From: Saccharopolyspora_D taberi
GTDB lineage: Bacteria > Actinomycetota > Actinomycetes > Mycobacteriales > Pseudonocardiaceae
NCBI RefSeq assembly: GCF_039534165.1
Contig: NZ_BAAAUX010000011.1
Span: 434,001 to 498,000, forward strand
Direction: 5' to 3'
DNA length: 64,000 nucleotides
Below, piece by piece: positions 17,216 through 25,245 of this stretch; position 1 is the first letter of the stretch; each line of letters starts with the position of its first letter. Below the pieces are notes generated by a model. The model saw nothing but the letters and a program-made list of their open reading frames with translations, was not told the DNA's origin and searched no databases. The position numbers and the translations under genes are program-made.

Positions 17216-18415
17216 GTGGTGAGCCCCGAACGGCTGCCGCTGGGCGGCATCACGGTCGTCGCGCTCGAACAGGCCGTGGCCGGGCCGCTCGCCACCCGGC
17301 ACCTCGCCGACCTCGGCGCCCGCGTCATCAAGGTCGAGCGGCCCGGCGAAGGCGACTTCGCCCGCCACTACGACGCCGCCGTGCACGGCCTGGCCACCCA
17401 CTTCGTCTGGCTCAACCGGGGCAAGGAGTCGTTGGCCGTCGACCTGAAGTCCGACCGGGGAATCCGGATCGTTCGGGAGTTGATCTCCCGCTCGGACGTG
17501 TTCCTGCACAACACCGCGCCCGGCGTGGTCGAACGGATCGGGCTCGACGCCGAAGCGCTGCGCGCGGCGGACCCCCGCCTGGTCGTCGTCAACATCTCCG
17601 GCTACGGCACCAGCGGACCGCACAAGGACCGCAAGGCCTACGACATGCTCATCCAGGCGGAGTCGGGGATGGTCGCGGTCACCGGCACGGCGGACACCCC
17701 GACCAAGTCCGGTGTCCCCAACGCGGACATCGCCGCCGGCCTCTACGCCGCCACGTCGGTCCTCAGCGCCCTGTTCCGGCGGGAGCGCACCGGCGAGGGC
17801 GCGGTCGTGGACGTCTCGATGTTCGACGCCGCGGTCGAGTGGATGGGGCATCCGCTCTACATGCAGCTGTACGGCGGCCGGCAGGTGCCGAGGATGGGGC
17901 TGAGCCACGCCGCGATCGCCCCCTACGACGCCTATCCCACGACCGACGGGCAGATCCTGATCGGCGTCCAGAACGACCGCGGCTGGCGCACCCTGGTCGC
18001 CGACGTGTTCGGCTCCCCCGAGCTCGCAGGCGATCCCCGGTTCGCCACGAACGTCGAACGGGTCCGGCACCGCGCCGAGTGCGACGCCGCCGTCGCCGAG
18101 CACACGTCGCGGTGGAGCACGTCCGAGCTCGACGAACGCCTTGCCGCGGCTGGGATTCCGGCCGCGCAGGTCAACGGAACCGCGGAGCTCGTCGACCACC
18201 CGCAGCTGCGGGAGCGAGACCGCTGGCGCAGCGTCGGAACCGAGGCCGGTGACATCCGCGGCGTCCTGCCACCGATGACCTTCCGGGACGTCGAGCTGCC
18301 GATGGGTGATGTGCCCGCTCTCGGCGAGCACAACCACCGCATCTTCGAAGAGCTCGGTATGTCCGAGGAGGACTCTCCGCCCCCTAGTGCGAGTACCCCG
18401 CGGCGGCCTCGGTGA
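17216..18415 (+). CDS. CaiB/BaiF (class III) CoA-transferase
   Basis: 399 residues. GGITVVALEQAVAGPLATRHLADLGARVIKVE is the family's N-terminal signature read in two parts; LNRGKESLAVDLK is the CoA-binding region; KAYDMLIQAESGM holds the catalytic Asp (about 142) that forms the acyl-anhydride. GEGAVVDVSMFDAAVEWM and the C-terminal LPPMTFRDVELPMGDVPALGEHN complete it. It moves CoA between carboxylic acids. Closely related actinomycete enzymes are often called succinyl-CoA:(R)-citramalate or mesaconate transferases, but the substrate cannot be fixed here. GTG 17216 or GTG 17219 may be used. The 3' end overlaps a convergent MFS fragment. Confidence 0.9.
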   Translation: MVSPERLPLGGITVVALEQAVAGPLATRHLADLGARVIKVERPGEGDFARHYDAAVHGLATHFVWLNRGKESLAVDLKSDRGIRIVRELISRSDVFLHNTAPGVVERIGLDAEALRAADPRLVVVNISGYGTSGPHKDRKAYDMLIQAESGMVAVTGTADTPTKSGVPNADIAAGLYAATSVLSALFRRERTGEGAVVDVSMFDAAVEWMGHPLYMQLYGGRQVPRMGLSHAAIAPYDAYPTTDGQILIGVQNDRGWRTLVADVFGSPELAGDPRFATNVERVRHRAECDAAVAEHTSRWSTSELDERLAAAGIPAAQVNGTAELVDHPQLRERDRWRSVGTEAGDIRGVLPPMTFRDVELPMGDVPALGEHNHRIFEELGMSEEDSPPPSASTPRRPR

Positions 18416-18890
18416 GGGTCATCCCCTTGGTCTCGGGAGCCAGCCACTGCGACAGCGCGGCGCCGAGGGCCGCGAGTCCGGCGGCGCACAGCATCGTCGG
18501 TCCAGGGCCGAAGTTGGTCATCGACCACGGCAGCAGGAACGTGCCCGCGCCCGCGCCCACCCGGCTCACCGCCGTGGCGAAACCCGTTCCGATGCCGCGG
18601 ATCTCGGTGGGGAACACCTCCGCCGGGTAGATGCCGGTCAGCGTGTTGTACCCCGCGTTGAAGAACGAGAACGCCAGGAAGCAGGTCAGCACGATCGCGG
18701 GAGGTGCGCCCGTCCACAGGCCGATGACGGCGAGGAGCGCGGCGCACAGCCACTGGGGCGGGACGGTCAGCACGCGGCGGCCCGCTCGGTCGATCAGCAG
18801 GACCGTGGCGGCCACGCCCGCCGTCGCGAGCGCCGACAGGCCCACCCCGCCCGCCAGGCCGTCGCTCATCCCGTAGGAGGCTGGAGACGC
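18384..18890 (-). pseudogene. C-terminal half of an MFS transporter (truncated)
   Basis: Minus-strand reading gives GLSALATAGVAATVLLIDRAGRRVL, then GIYPAEVFPTEIRGIGTG and the terminal APETKGMTLTEAAAGYSH. These are helices 7-12 of a sugar/metabolite-type MFS carrier with its PETKG end. The N-terminal six helices are absent: upstream of about 18890 the sequence turns into an oppositely oriented amine-oxidase relic. It has no convincing start. Its own 3' end and stop are intact and overlap the CoA-transferase end by 32 bases. Confidence 0.8.
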
Positions 18891-18911
18891 TTGAGCGAGC
18901 GGTCGAGGAGT

Positions 18912-19693
18912 ACCGGCCCACACCCAGGGCGGGCAGTTCACCGCAGACGCAGACCACCTCGCCGCCGAAACCGTGCCGCAGCGCTTCCGCTCGTTGCCCG
19001 CCCGCGCCCGGGAAGTGCTCGAAAAAGCCGTGCAGGGCGGGTCGGTGGGCGACACGCAGCACCTGAGCGCGCGCTACGCACTCCGCTACTTCGCGAGTTA
19101 TCCGGCCCACGAAACGGAAACCGTGCCCTCGTGCTCGACGGCATGCAGGCGCTCACGACCGGCATGGCCGCCCGCCTGGCGCCGGGGACGCTCGAACTCT
19201 CCGTCCGGGCCACGAAGGTGACCTCCGACGCGGACGGCTACGCGGTCACCGCGACTGGGCGTTCGTCACCACTGCCGGAACCCGGTTCGACGCCGTCATC
19301 AACCCGGCGCCTGGCCGGACCATGTCGTCCGACGAGCCGGACGTCGTGCACTTCGTCTGCTACGGCAACTCGGCCGGGTACCGGCCGGACCTGCCCGGCG
19401 ACCGGGAGCAGGAAACGGAGTGGCTGGAGGACTTCCTCACCGTTGCCCCGGGTCTTCGCGGCCGGGTGCTCGGAACGCACGTGCAGACCTGGGAACACTG
19501 CTTCGCCCTGCTGAGCCCGGAACGCGCCGCCGCGGTCGAGGACCTGCGGCGCCCGGTCGGCGGCGTGCATTTCGCCGGTGACTGGACGTCGCCCACCGCC
19601 GGGACGCACGGCGCTCTCGACGAGGCCAAGCGAGTCGCCGACGCGGTGCTCACCGGGGCGGGAATTCCGCCCAGGGCAAGGGAAACCTGCTAG
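18912..19693 (+). pseudogene. Flavin amine oxidase, frameshifted C-terminal remnant
   Basis: Pieces of one protein lie in three successive frames. From about 18940: GGQFTADADHLAAETVPQRF through YALRYFASYPAHE. From about 19130: ALVLDGMQALTTGMAARLAP and ATKVTSDADGYAVTATG. From 19322 to the stop: SSDEPDVVHFVCYGNSAGY, then GGVHFAGDWTSPTAGTHGAL and DEAKRVADAVLTG. The last piece is the C-terminal FAD-binding motif of amine oxidases/phytoene-desaturase-like enzymes. At least two frameshifts and a missing N terminus show that it is dead. Confidence 0.75.
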
Positions 19694-19802
19694 GGACTCG
19701 TGGGGAGCTGGCTTGCGGGCGACGCCGGAAGTGCTCCTCCGCGGCCGGGACGGTCACCAGATCCAGCACGCGTTGCGCCGCGACGGATCCCCGCGTTGAA
19801 CG

Positions 19803-20270
19803 TCATGGTGGCGCGTGGTCCAGTTGTTCGAGGATGCGACTGGAAATCCGCGCGAGCGTTGCGAGGTCGTCCGGGCCCAGGACGTCGATGACCAGACGCC
19901 GGACCGTGGCCACATGCCGGGGTGCGGCCGCTTCGATGGCTTCGCGGCCGGCGGGCGTGATGGCGACGAAGGCCCCGCGTCCGTCCTCCGCGCACTCCTC
20001 CCGGGCCACCAGGTCCCGTCTGGTCATCCTGGCGATCTGGTGCGACAGGCGGCTTTGTTCCCACTCCACCGTCCTGGCCAGCTCCTGGAACCGCTGCCGA
20101 CCGCCCGGCGCGTCGGTGAGCGCGACGAGGATCTCGTAGTCGGCACCGGACAGCTTGGAGTGCACCTGCAGGTCACGGGCCAGCTCGGCGTTGAGCTTCT
20201 GGTGCAGGCGGATGAAAACACGCCAGGCCTGCTGCTCTTCCGGGCTGAGCCACTGCGTCTGGTCGTTCAC
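19803..20270 (-). CDS. MarR-family transcriptional regulator
   Basis: 155 residues with the winged-helix core LSGADYEILVALTDAPGGR, FQELARTVEWEQSRLSHQIARM and the wing REECAEDGRGAFVAITPAGREA. A single Cys sits in the wing. It is divergent from the NmrA-DoxX-YcaC operon with 157 bases between them. A near-perfect 30-bp palindrome overlaps that promoter, so this protein most likely represses both directions until an electrophile or oxidant releases it. The release signal is inferred only from the neighbours. Confidence 0.93.
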   Translation of the reverse strand: MNDQTQWLSPEEQQAWRVFIRLHQKLNAELARDLQVHSKLSGADYEILVALTDAPGGRQRFQELARTVEWEQSRLSHQIARMTRRDLVAREECAEDGRGAFVAITPAGREAIEAAAPRHVATVRRLVIDVLGPDDLATLARISSRILEQLDHAPP

Positions 20271-20292
20271 GCGGGATCAACCTACCAGGAAC

Positions 20293-20320
20293 TTGACATG
20301 TCATGCATATCGGCTAGTTT
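20293..20320 (+). promoter_or_regulatory. Promoter of the NmrA-DoxX-hydrolase operon
   Basis: TTGACA (20293-20298) and TAGTTT (20315-20320) are separated by 16 bases. Another short palindrome, TGACATGTCA (20294-20303), overlaps the -35. The -10 abuts the large palindrome that starts at 20320, so a bound repressor would block the start site. The operon start codon is 107 bases further on. Confidence 0.55.
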
Positions 20321-20349
20321 ACATGACACATCATATGATGCGTCATGTA
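20320..20349. promoter_or_regulatory. 30-bp palindrome, predicted MarR operator
   Basis: Half-site TACATGACACATCAT (20320-20334) faces ATGATGCGTCATGTA (20335-20349). Fourteen of fifteen base pairs match; the only mismatch is A against G. It lies between the divergent MarR and NmrA genes, just downstream of the -10. Its size and symmetry are typical of a MarR-dimer operator. Confidence 0.75.
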
Positions 20350-20427
20350 CCTCCCTGGTGGAGGTTGGTGACGCACCGTGCGGAAGCGGGGGCGCGGGCG
20401 CCCTGATCCACGAGGAGGAACGAGGTC

Positions 20428-21372
20428 ATGGCCGAGAGGAAAGTGATCGCAGTCGTCGGGGCGACCGGTGCCCAGGGTGGCGGTCTGGCCAGAGCGATCC
20501 TGGCTGATGCCGACACCGAGTTCGCGGTACGCGCGCTGACCCGCAACCCGGACTCGGACGCGGCGCGGCGGCTCGCCGCCCAGGGCGCCGAGGTGGTCGA
20601 GGCCGACGTCAGCGACGAAGTGAGCATGGCGAAGGCGTTCGACGGCGCGTACGGGGCGTTCCTGGTGACCAACTTCTGGGAGCACGCGTCGCCCGAACAG
20701 GAGAAGCACGACGCCACGACCATGGCGCACGCCGCCAAAACCGCCGGCCTGACCCACGTGATCTGGTCAACGCTCGAGGACACCCGCGAGCACATCCCGC
20801 TCACCGACGAACGCATGCCGACGCTGATGGACAACTACAAGGTGCCGCACTTCGACGCCAAGGCCGAGGCCGACCGGTTCTTCCTCGATGCCGAGGTGCC
20901 GACCACCTTCCTGCGGACCACGTTCTACTGGGAGAACCTCCTGGGTCCGATGGCCCCGCAGCGGACAGCGGACGGCCGGCTCGTGCTGGCCCTCGCCATG
21001 GGCGACAGCGAACTCGCCGGCATCGCGGTCGAAGACATTGGCAGGACCGCCCACGGCATCTTCACCCACGGCCCTGACCTCGTGGGCCGGACCATCAGCA
21101 TCGCCGGCGAGCACCTGACCGGCACGCAGATCGCCGAGCACCTCAGCGCGGCCCTCGAAGAAGAGGTGGTCTACGCGCCGGTGCCCTTCGATGCGCTACG
21201 GGCGCAACCGTTCCCCGGCGCGGTCGAGATCGGCAACATGTTCCAGTTCTACGCGGAAGTGCCGCAGTTCAACGCCGCACGCGATCTCAACGTCGCACGC
21301 GACTTGAACCCAAGGCTGCAGACCTTCCAGCAGTGGCTGACCGAGCACAAGGACGCGTTCACCAGCGCCTGA
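20428..21372 (+). CDS. NmrA/HSCARG-family NAD(P)-binding protein
   Basis: 314 residues. The N terminus KVIAVVGATGAQGGGLARAI is the Rossmann turn with the NmrA-type GxxGxxG pattern. GAYGAFLVTNFWEHASPEQE and the TFLRTTFYWENLL region are typical of NmrA/HSCARG proteins, which bind NADP and act as redox sensors or atypical reductases. The usual SDR catalytic Tyr-x-x-x-Lys is not evident. A short duplication near the C terminus reads ARDLNVARDLN. AGGAGGAACG precedes the ATG. It is the first gene of a three-gene operon with DoxX and a YcaC-like hydrolase. Confidence 0.88.
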   Translation: MAERKVIAVVGATGAQGGGLARAILADADTEFAVRALTRNPDSDAARRLAAQGAEVVEADVSDEVSMAKAFDGAYGAFLVTNFWEHASPEQEKHDATTMAHAAKTAGLTHVIWSTLEDTREHIPLTDERMPTLMDNYKVPHFDAKAEADRFFLDAEVPTTFLRTTFYWENLLGPMAPQRTADGRLVLALAMGDSELAGIAVEDIGRTAHGIFTHGPDLVGRTISIAGEHLTGTQIAEHLSAALEEEVVYAPVPFDALRAQPFPGAVEIGNMFQFYAEVPQFNAARDLNVARDLNPRLQTFQQWLTEHKDAFTSA

Positions 21373-21423
21373 TCCCGGCCCGGCGAACCCCATTTCCCTT
21401 ACCTCACCTGTGGAACCGCAATC

Positions 21424-21804
21424 ATGAACATCGTCCTCTGGATTCTCGCCGGCCTGCTCGCCGCGGTCTTCCTGGCAGCCGGCGGCATGAAACTGGCCCA
21501 GCCGAAGGAGAAACTCGCCGCCTCGCCGAACATGGCCTGGGCCGAAGACTTCTCACCCGCCATGCTCAAGGTGATCGGCGCCGTGGAGGTGCTGACCGCG
21601 GTCGGGTTGATCCTGCCCGCCGCGCTGGACATCGTCCCTGCGCTCGTGCCACTGGCCGCCGCGGGCCTGGTGCTGCTGATGGTCGGTGCGGCGATCACCC
21701 ACGCCAGGCGCGATGAGTCCCGCTCGATCGCGACGAACCTCGTGCTGGCCGTGCTGGCTGCCGTGGTCGCCTGGGGCCGCTTCGGCCCGTACCCGTTCAC
21801 CTGA
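21424..21804 (+). CDS. DoxX-family membrane protein
   Basis: 126 residues and four hydrophobic segments. LAAVFLAAGGMKLAQPKEKL is the DoxX start motif; VIGAVEVLTAVGLILPAAL and VLLMVGAAITHARRDE are further family segments. DoxX proteins are quinone- or thiol-linked membrane proteins often found in oxidative-stress operons. It lies 51 bases after the NmrA gene and 50 before the hydrolase, consistent with a single transcript. Confidence 0.88.
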   Translation: MNIVLWILAGLLAAVFLAAGGMKLAQPKEKLAASPNMAWAEDFSPAMLKVIGAVEVLTAVGLILPAALDIVPALVPLAAAGLVLLMVGAAITHARRDESRSIATNLVLAVLAAVVAWGRFGPYPFT

Positions 21805-21854
21805 TCACCACGAAGATCGCTCGCACGAACGAACCAGCCCAAAGGAGAAGTGCC

Positions 21855-22511
21855 TTGAACACCACGAAGAAAACAGGGCTCGACGCGCTGCTGACCCCGG
21901 AGGACACCGTCCTCCTGCTGATCGACCACCAGCCGTTCCAGTTCGCCAACCTCCACAGCCACGAGCCGACCATGGTCATCAACAACGTCATCGGGCTCGC
22001 CAAGACCGCCAAGGTGTTCGGCGTGCCCACCATCCTGACCACGGTCGTGGAGGAGCGCGGCGGCTACCTCCTCCAGGGCTTGCAGGACGTCTTCCCCGAC
22101 CAGAAACCGATCAACAGAACCTTCATCAACACCTGGGAGGACACCCGCGTCGTCGACGCCGTCAAGGCGACCGGACGGAAGAAACTCGTCATCGCCGGCC
22201 TGTGGACGGAGATCTGCGTGGCCATGCCGGCAATCCAGGCCCTCGAAGACGGCTACGCCGTCTACGCCGTCACCGATGCCTCCGGAGGCACGTCACGCGA
22301 AGCGCACGACGTGGCCGTGCAGCGCATGACCCAGGCGGGCGTGGTACCGATCACCTGGAGTGTCATGGGGGCCGAGTTCCAGCGTGACTGGGCCCGCGAA
22401 TCCACCGTCTCGGGGCTCGGCGAGGTCGTGGCACAGCACGGCGGCGGCTCCGGGGTCGCGTTCGCCTGGGAAACGCAACTGCTCAGCACCCCAGCCACGA
22501 CTGGTCCGTAA
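21855..22511 (+). CDS. Isochorismatase-like cysteine hydrolase (YcaC type)
   Basis: 218 residues. The catalytic triad is visible: Asp in VLLLIDHQPFQ, Lys in ATGRKKLVIAGLW, and Cys in TEICVAMPAIQAL, with the cis-peptide region just before it. The length and the FINTWEDTRVVDAV segment fit the YcaC subgroup, whose physiological substrate is uncertain. It starts with TTG 21855 after AAAGGAGAAG. The pairing with NmrA and DoxX under a MarR regulator points to detoxification of reactive chlorine, electrophiles or a related stress, by inference. Confidence 0.88.
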   Translation: MNTTKKTGLDALLTPEDTVLLLIDHQPFQFANLHSHEPTMVINNVIGLAKTAKVFGVPTILTTVVEERGGYLLQGLQDVFPDQKPINRTFINTWEDTRVVDAVKATGRKKLVIAGLWTEICVAMPAIQALEDGYAVYAVTDASGGTSREAHDVAVQRMTQAGVVPITWSVMGAEFQRDWARESTVSGLGEVVAQHGGGSGVAFAWETQLLSTPATTGP

Positions 22512-22562
22512 CGACGCCGGTCTACGCAGCCGGCTGAACGACCCTCGGGGTGTCGCGCGTCG

Positions 22563-22603
22563 CCCCGCCGAGTTGACCACTCCGCCTGGTCAGCTCGGCG
22601 GGG
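22563..22603. terminator. Stem-loop terminator between convergent genes
   Basis: A 16-bp stem (CCCCGCCGAGTTGACC at 22563-22578 with its complement at 22588-22603, one G-U pair) closes a nine-base loop. It lies between the YcaC-like gene and the convergent secreted-protein gene. There is no long T run, as is usual in GC-rich actinomycetes. Confidence 0.7.
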
Positions 22604-22683
22604 TTCCGCGTCGCCCGGGTGGCCGCCGTTCTGCCCTGCGCCTCACGCTGCAACAGCGGCGGGCGCCCCTTCCTTGTCGGCGG

Positions 22684-23283
22684 TTACTTCTTGGCCTTCA
22701 GATCGACCGCGATGGGGTTGTCCTTCCCGGTGACCAGACCGTTGATGATCTCGGTGTCGAATCCGCAGTCGGCGAACTTCGGGATCTGGTACTGACCGGT
22801 CAGCCTGCCGCCCTCGGTTGGGCTGAAGCTGCCCTCGGACTTGAGCTCGATCCGCACCGGCTCGGTCGTCCTGCAGTTCTGCATCGGAATACCGGCCCCG
22901 AAATGGCCGACCTCGGTGATCTGGATGGCGAAGTCACCGGCGACGGTCACGGAACCGGCCTGGAAAGTGCCCGCGAGATCCGATTCCTGGGTGATCCTGA
23001 CCTTCGCGTGCGTGGGCAGTCCGAACAGGGCGAAGTCGGTGCGCGACTCCGGCAGCGTGATCTTGGCCCCGAGCTTGCCCGTCTGCAGGTCCACCTCGAC
23101 ATCGCTCTGGCCCGGCCCGAGCGGGAGTTTCGCCTCCAGCCCCGAGATGTGCGTCTCGCCCGCGGTGTCGTAGGAGATCTTGGTCGGGGCGGCGTGACCC
23201 GGGCTCGCCGTGATGATCAGAGCACCGACTGCCGTGGCGAGCCCCAGGGCCGCCCTCGTCGTCCGATTGGTGCGTGCATGCAT
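22684..23283 (-). CDS. Secreted protein of unknown function
   Basis: 199 residues from ATG 23283 (GGGAG upstream). The N terminus MHARTNRTTRAALGLATAVG is the basic start of a Sec signal peptide ending at about GHAAPTK. The mature part is beta-rich, with alternating polar and hydrophobic residues (SDVEVDLQTGKLGAKITLPE, VTVAGDFAIQITEVGH). Two Cys (in MQNCRTTE and FADCGFDT) may form a disulfide. No catalytic motif or known domain is recognised. A good promoter lies 45-73 bases upstream. Confidence 0.75.
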   Translation of the reverse strand: MHARTNRTTRAALGLATAVGALIITASPGHAAPTKISYDTAGETHISGLEAKLPLGPGQSDVEVDLQTGKLGAKITLPESRTDFALFGLPTHAKVRITQESDLAGTFQAGSVTVAGDFAIQITEVGHFGAGIPMQNCRTTEPVRIELKSEGSFSPTEGGRLTGQYQIPKFADCGFDTEIINGLVTGKDNPIAVDLKAKK

Positions 23284-23327
23284 GAAAACACTCCCATCGA
23301 CTCTGAAAACTGATCGGTACCCGAGAA

Positions 23328-23356
23328 ACGCTAGTGTTTCCAGAAGAATGCGACAA
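23328..23356 (-). promoter_or_regulatory. Promoter of the secreted-protein gene
   Basis: On the minus strand TTGTCG (23356 to 23351) and TAGCGT (23333 to 23328) are spaced by exactly 17 bases, 45 bases upstream of the ATG at 23283. It fits an actinomycete housekeeping-sigma promoter. Confidence 0.5.
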
Positions 23357-23458
23357 GCAAGCGCGAGCCCCGGCGACAAAAATCCTCAGGAATGCTCGAA
23401 CCGCGCCGATACAGGTGCATAAAAAGGTGACAAATTCCGGGAGTGCTAGGGTGAGCCG

Positions 23459-24157
23459 GTGAGTGCCAGGCATTCTGCCGACCGGCGCCTGCCCAGTGGC
23501 CGGCACGGGTTGAGCCGGGAGGACGTCGTCTCCTCACAGCGCGAACGCATCGTCGACGCCCTCTTCGACGCCGTCACGGAGAAGGGCTACCCCGCGACCA
23601 CCATCGGCGACGTGGTCGAACGCGCCGGGATCTCCCGCCGCACCTTCTACGAGCACTACCCCAGCAAGGAAGCGTGCTTCCTCGCCGCCTTCGACGGCGC
23701 CGTCACGCACGTGGGCGCCCAGATGAACCAGGTGCTCGGCACCGTCCCCAAGCACGACTGGCGCGAACGCACCCGCCAGTCCTGGCGCGCGTTCCTCACC
23801 GCCCTGGCCGCCAACCCCGCGGTCACCTGGTCGCTCTACATCGAAACCTTCTCCGCCGGTCCCGCCCTCGTCGAACGCACAAGCGCCCTCAACGCCGGCT
23901 TCGCCGACACCTTCCACAGGCTCCACCAGCACGCCCGCCGCCACGACCCGACCGTTCCCGACCTTCCACGGCAGGTCTTCGACCTCTACATCGGAGGCAC
24001 CGCCGAACGCATCCGCGACTGCCTCCACACCCGCGGCGCCCACGCCCTGCCCGAACTCGAAGACCTCTTCGTCGACACCATCGCCGCACTCTTCGGCAAA
24101 CCCCACGACGGGTGGGGCACCCACGCCGTCCGGCCCGCCGCAACGCACGACAACTGA
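23459..24157 (+). CDS. TetR-family transcriptional regulator
   Basis: 232 residues. The HTH reads IVDALFDAVTEKGYPATTIGDVVERAGISRRTFYEHYPSKEACFLAAFD across two helices and recognition helix (about 30-75). The C-terminal part, rich in His and Arg, is the ligand domain and has no assignable ligand. It starts at GTG 23459 and is divergent from the secreted-protein gene, which may be its target. The extended N terminus (about 25 residues before the HTH) is longer than usual, so a start near GTG 23524 is possible. Confidence 0.88.
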   Translation: MSARHSADRRLPSGRHGLSREDVVSSQRERIVDALFDAVTEKGYPATTIGDVVERAGISRRTFYEHYPSKEACFLAAFDGAVTHVGAQMNQVLGTVPKHDWRERTRQSWRAFLTALAANPAVTWSLYIETFSAGPALVERTSALNAGFADTFHRLHQHARRHDPTVPDLPRQVFDLYIGGTAERIRDCLHTRGAHALPELEDLFVDTIAALFGKPHDGWGTHAVRPAATHDN

Positions 24158-24213
24158 GTACTTCCTCGCGGGCGCTCGCAGGGAGGGGACCTTCGGCGAA
24201 CTGACGGTCGGAC

Positions 24214-24360
24214 TCATTCAGTCATGTGGCGCAGGTAGAGGCTGGGATCGGCCAGGTAGCGGAACAGCGTCTTGGGACGGTCGTTGGCGTACTTGCGGCC
24301 AGCTCGCCCGCCGTGGGCGTCGAGCTTGAAGCCCTCGGCGATCGCCTCGACCAAGGTTGT
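24214..24360 (-). pseudogene. C-terminal remnant of an unidentified gene
   Basis: The minus strand reads LVEAIAEGFKLDAHGGRAGR, then KYANDRPKTLFRYLADPSLY and LRHMTE before a stop at 24214. The composition and codon bias look like genuine coding sequence, but the frame is lost upstream of about 24360. I do not recognise the family. It occupies most of the 263 bases between the two TetR genes. Confidence 0.4.
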
Positions 24361-24420
24361 CCCGGCGGGTGTCGGTCGTCGATCACCGTGCGCGCGATCC
24401 GGTAGACGCCACCCGGAACG

Positions 24421-25164
24421 TCAGGAACGAACCTCGGTCAGGCTGTGCACCAAAGACGGCAAAGTGCGCATGATGCTGTCGCGCACGGCGCTCTCGGCGT
24501 CGTCCTCGCCGGCCAGGATCGCCTCCTGCATCACGGACTCGAAGTGGTCGACCAGCAGCCGGGTCAGGTGGCCCGAGTCGATCACGAACCGCAGACCCAC
24601 CGAGGCGAGCGCGGCGTCGACCATCGCGGCCAGTTCCCGTTGGAAGGTCCGCATGTTCTCCAGGAACCTCGGCGCCACCTGCGGGTCGCGCATCGCCAGC
24701 AGCTTGAACTCGCTCTCGAGCAGGCACCACTGCCGGTTTTCCGGCTGGAGCGCGAGGATGTCGGCGATCACGCCCTCGGTCAGCTCCCGGCCGGGCTTGC
24801 CGCTCGTTCGCCCCAGCGGCGCGACCACCTCGTCGAACCGGTCGCGGAGCAGTTCCAGCCGCAGCCGGTTCTCCCGCTCGGCCAGCGCCAGGAACAGCTC
24901 CTCCTTGCTGGCGAAGTTCGAGTAGAACGCACCGCGGGTGAACCCGGCGTCGTCGGTGATCGCCTCGATGGAGGTGCCGTGGATGCCGTGCTCGCAGAAC
25001 TGCCGGTAGGCGGCGTCGAGCAACCTCTCCCGCGTCCTGGCCCGGCGCGCGGTCTCGCGCGCGCCGCCGGCGGGCGGCTTCCCGGCCCTGCTCGTGTTCA
25101 ACGGATCCAGTCCCTCCTCACCGCACCGACCGCGCGTACCGGGCATGTTAGCGGATACGCTCAT
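24421..25164 (-). CDS. TetR-family regulator of the MMPL-YhgE pair
   Basis: 247 residues. HTH region: RERLLDAAYRQFCEHGIHGTSIEAITDDAGFTRGAFYSNFASKEELFLAL (about 45-95), an AcrR/TetR type, followed by an all-helical ligand domain. It is divergent from the MMPL transporter gene with 81 bases between. Start choice is uncertain: ATG 25164 overlaps a palindromic operator, and ATG 25146 would leave the operator upstream; neither has a good ribosome-binding site, so a leaderless transcript is possible. It likely represses the transporter pair and itself. Confidence 0.88.
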   Translation of the reverse strand: MSVSANMPGTRGRCGEEGLDPLNTSRAGKPPAGGARETARRARTRERLLDAAYRQFCEHGIHGTSIEAITDDAGFTRGAFYSNFASKEELFLALAERENRLRLELLRDRFDEVVAPLGRTSGKPGRELTEGVIADILALQPENRQWCLLESEFKLLAMRDPQVAPRFLENMRTFQRELAAMVDAALASVGLRFVIDSGHLTRLLVDHFESVMQEAILAGEDDAESAVRDSIMRTLPSLVHSLTEVRS

Positions 25165-25176
25165 GTATCGGATACA
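25164..25176. promoter_or_regulatory. TetR operator, TGTATCGGATACA
   Basis: A perfect 6+1+6 inverted repeat. Related half-sites flank it: GGATACGC just to the left (25153-25160) and TGTATCG to the right (25181-25187). The cluster sits in the 81-base gap between the divergent TetR and MMPL genes and is the best candidate binding site. Confidence 0.6.
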
Positions 25177-25245
25177 TTGATGTATCGAACCACCCGTTCC
25201 AGTGACATCGACCGGTCCGGTGGCGTCCGGAAACAGGAGTCTGGC

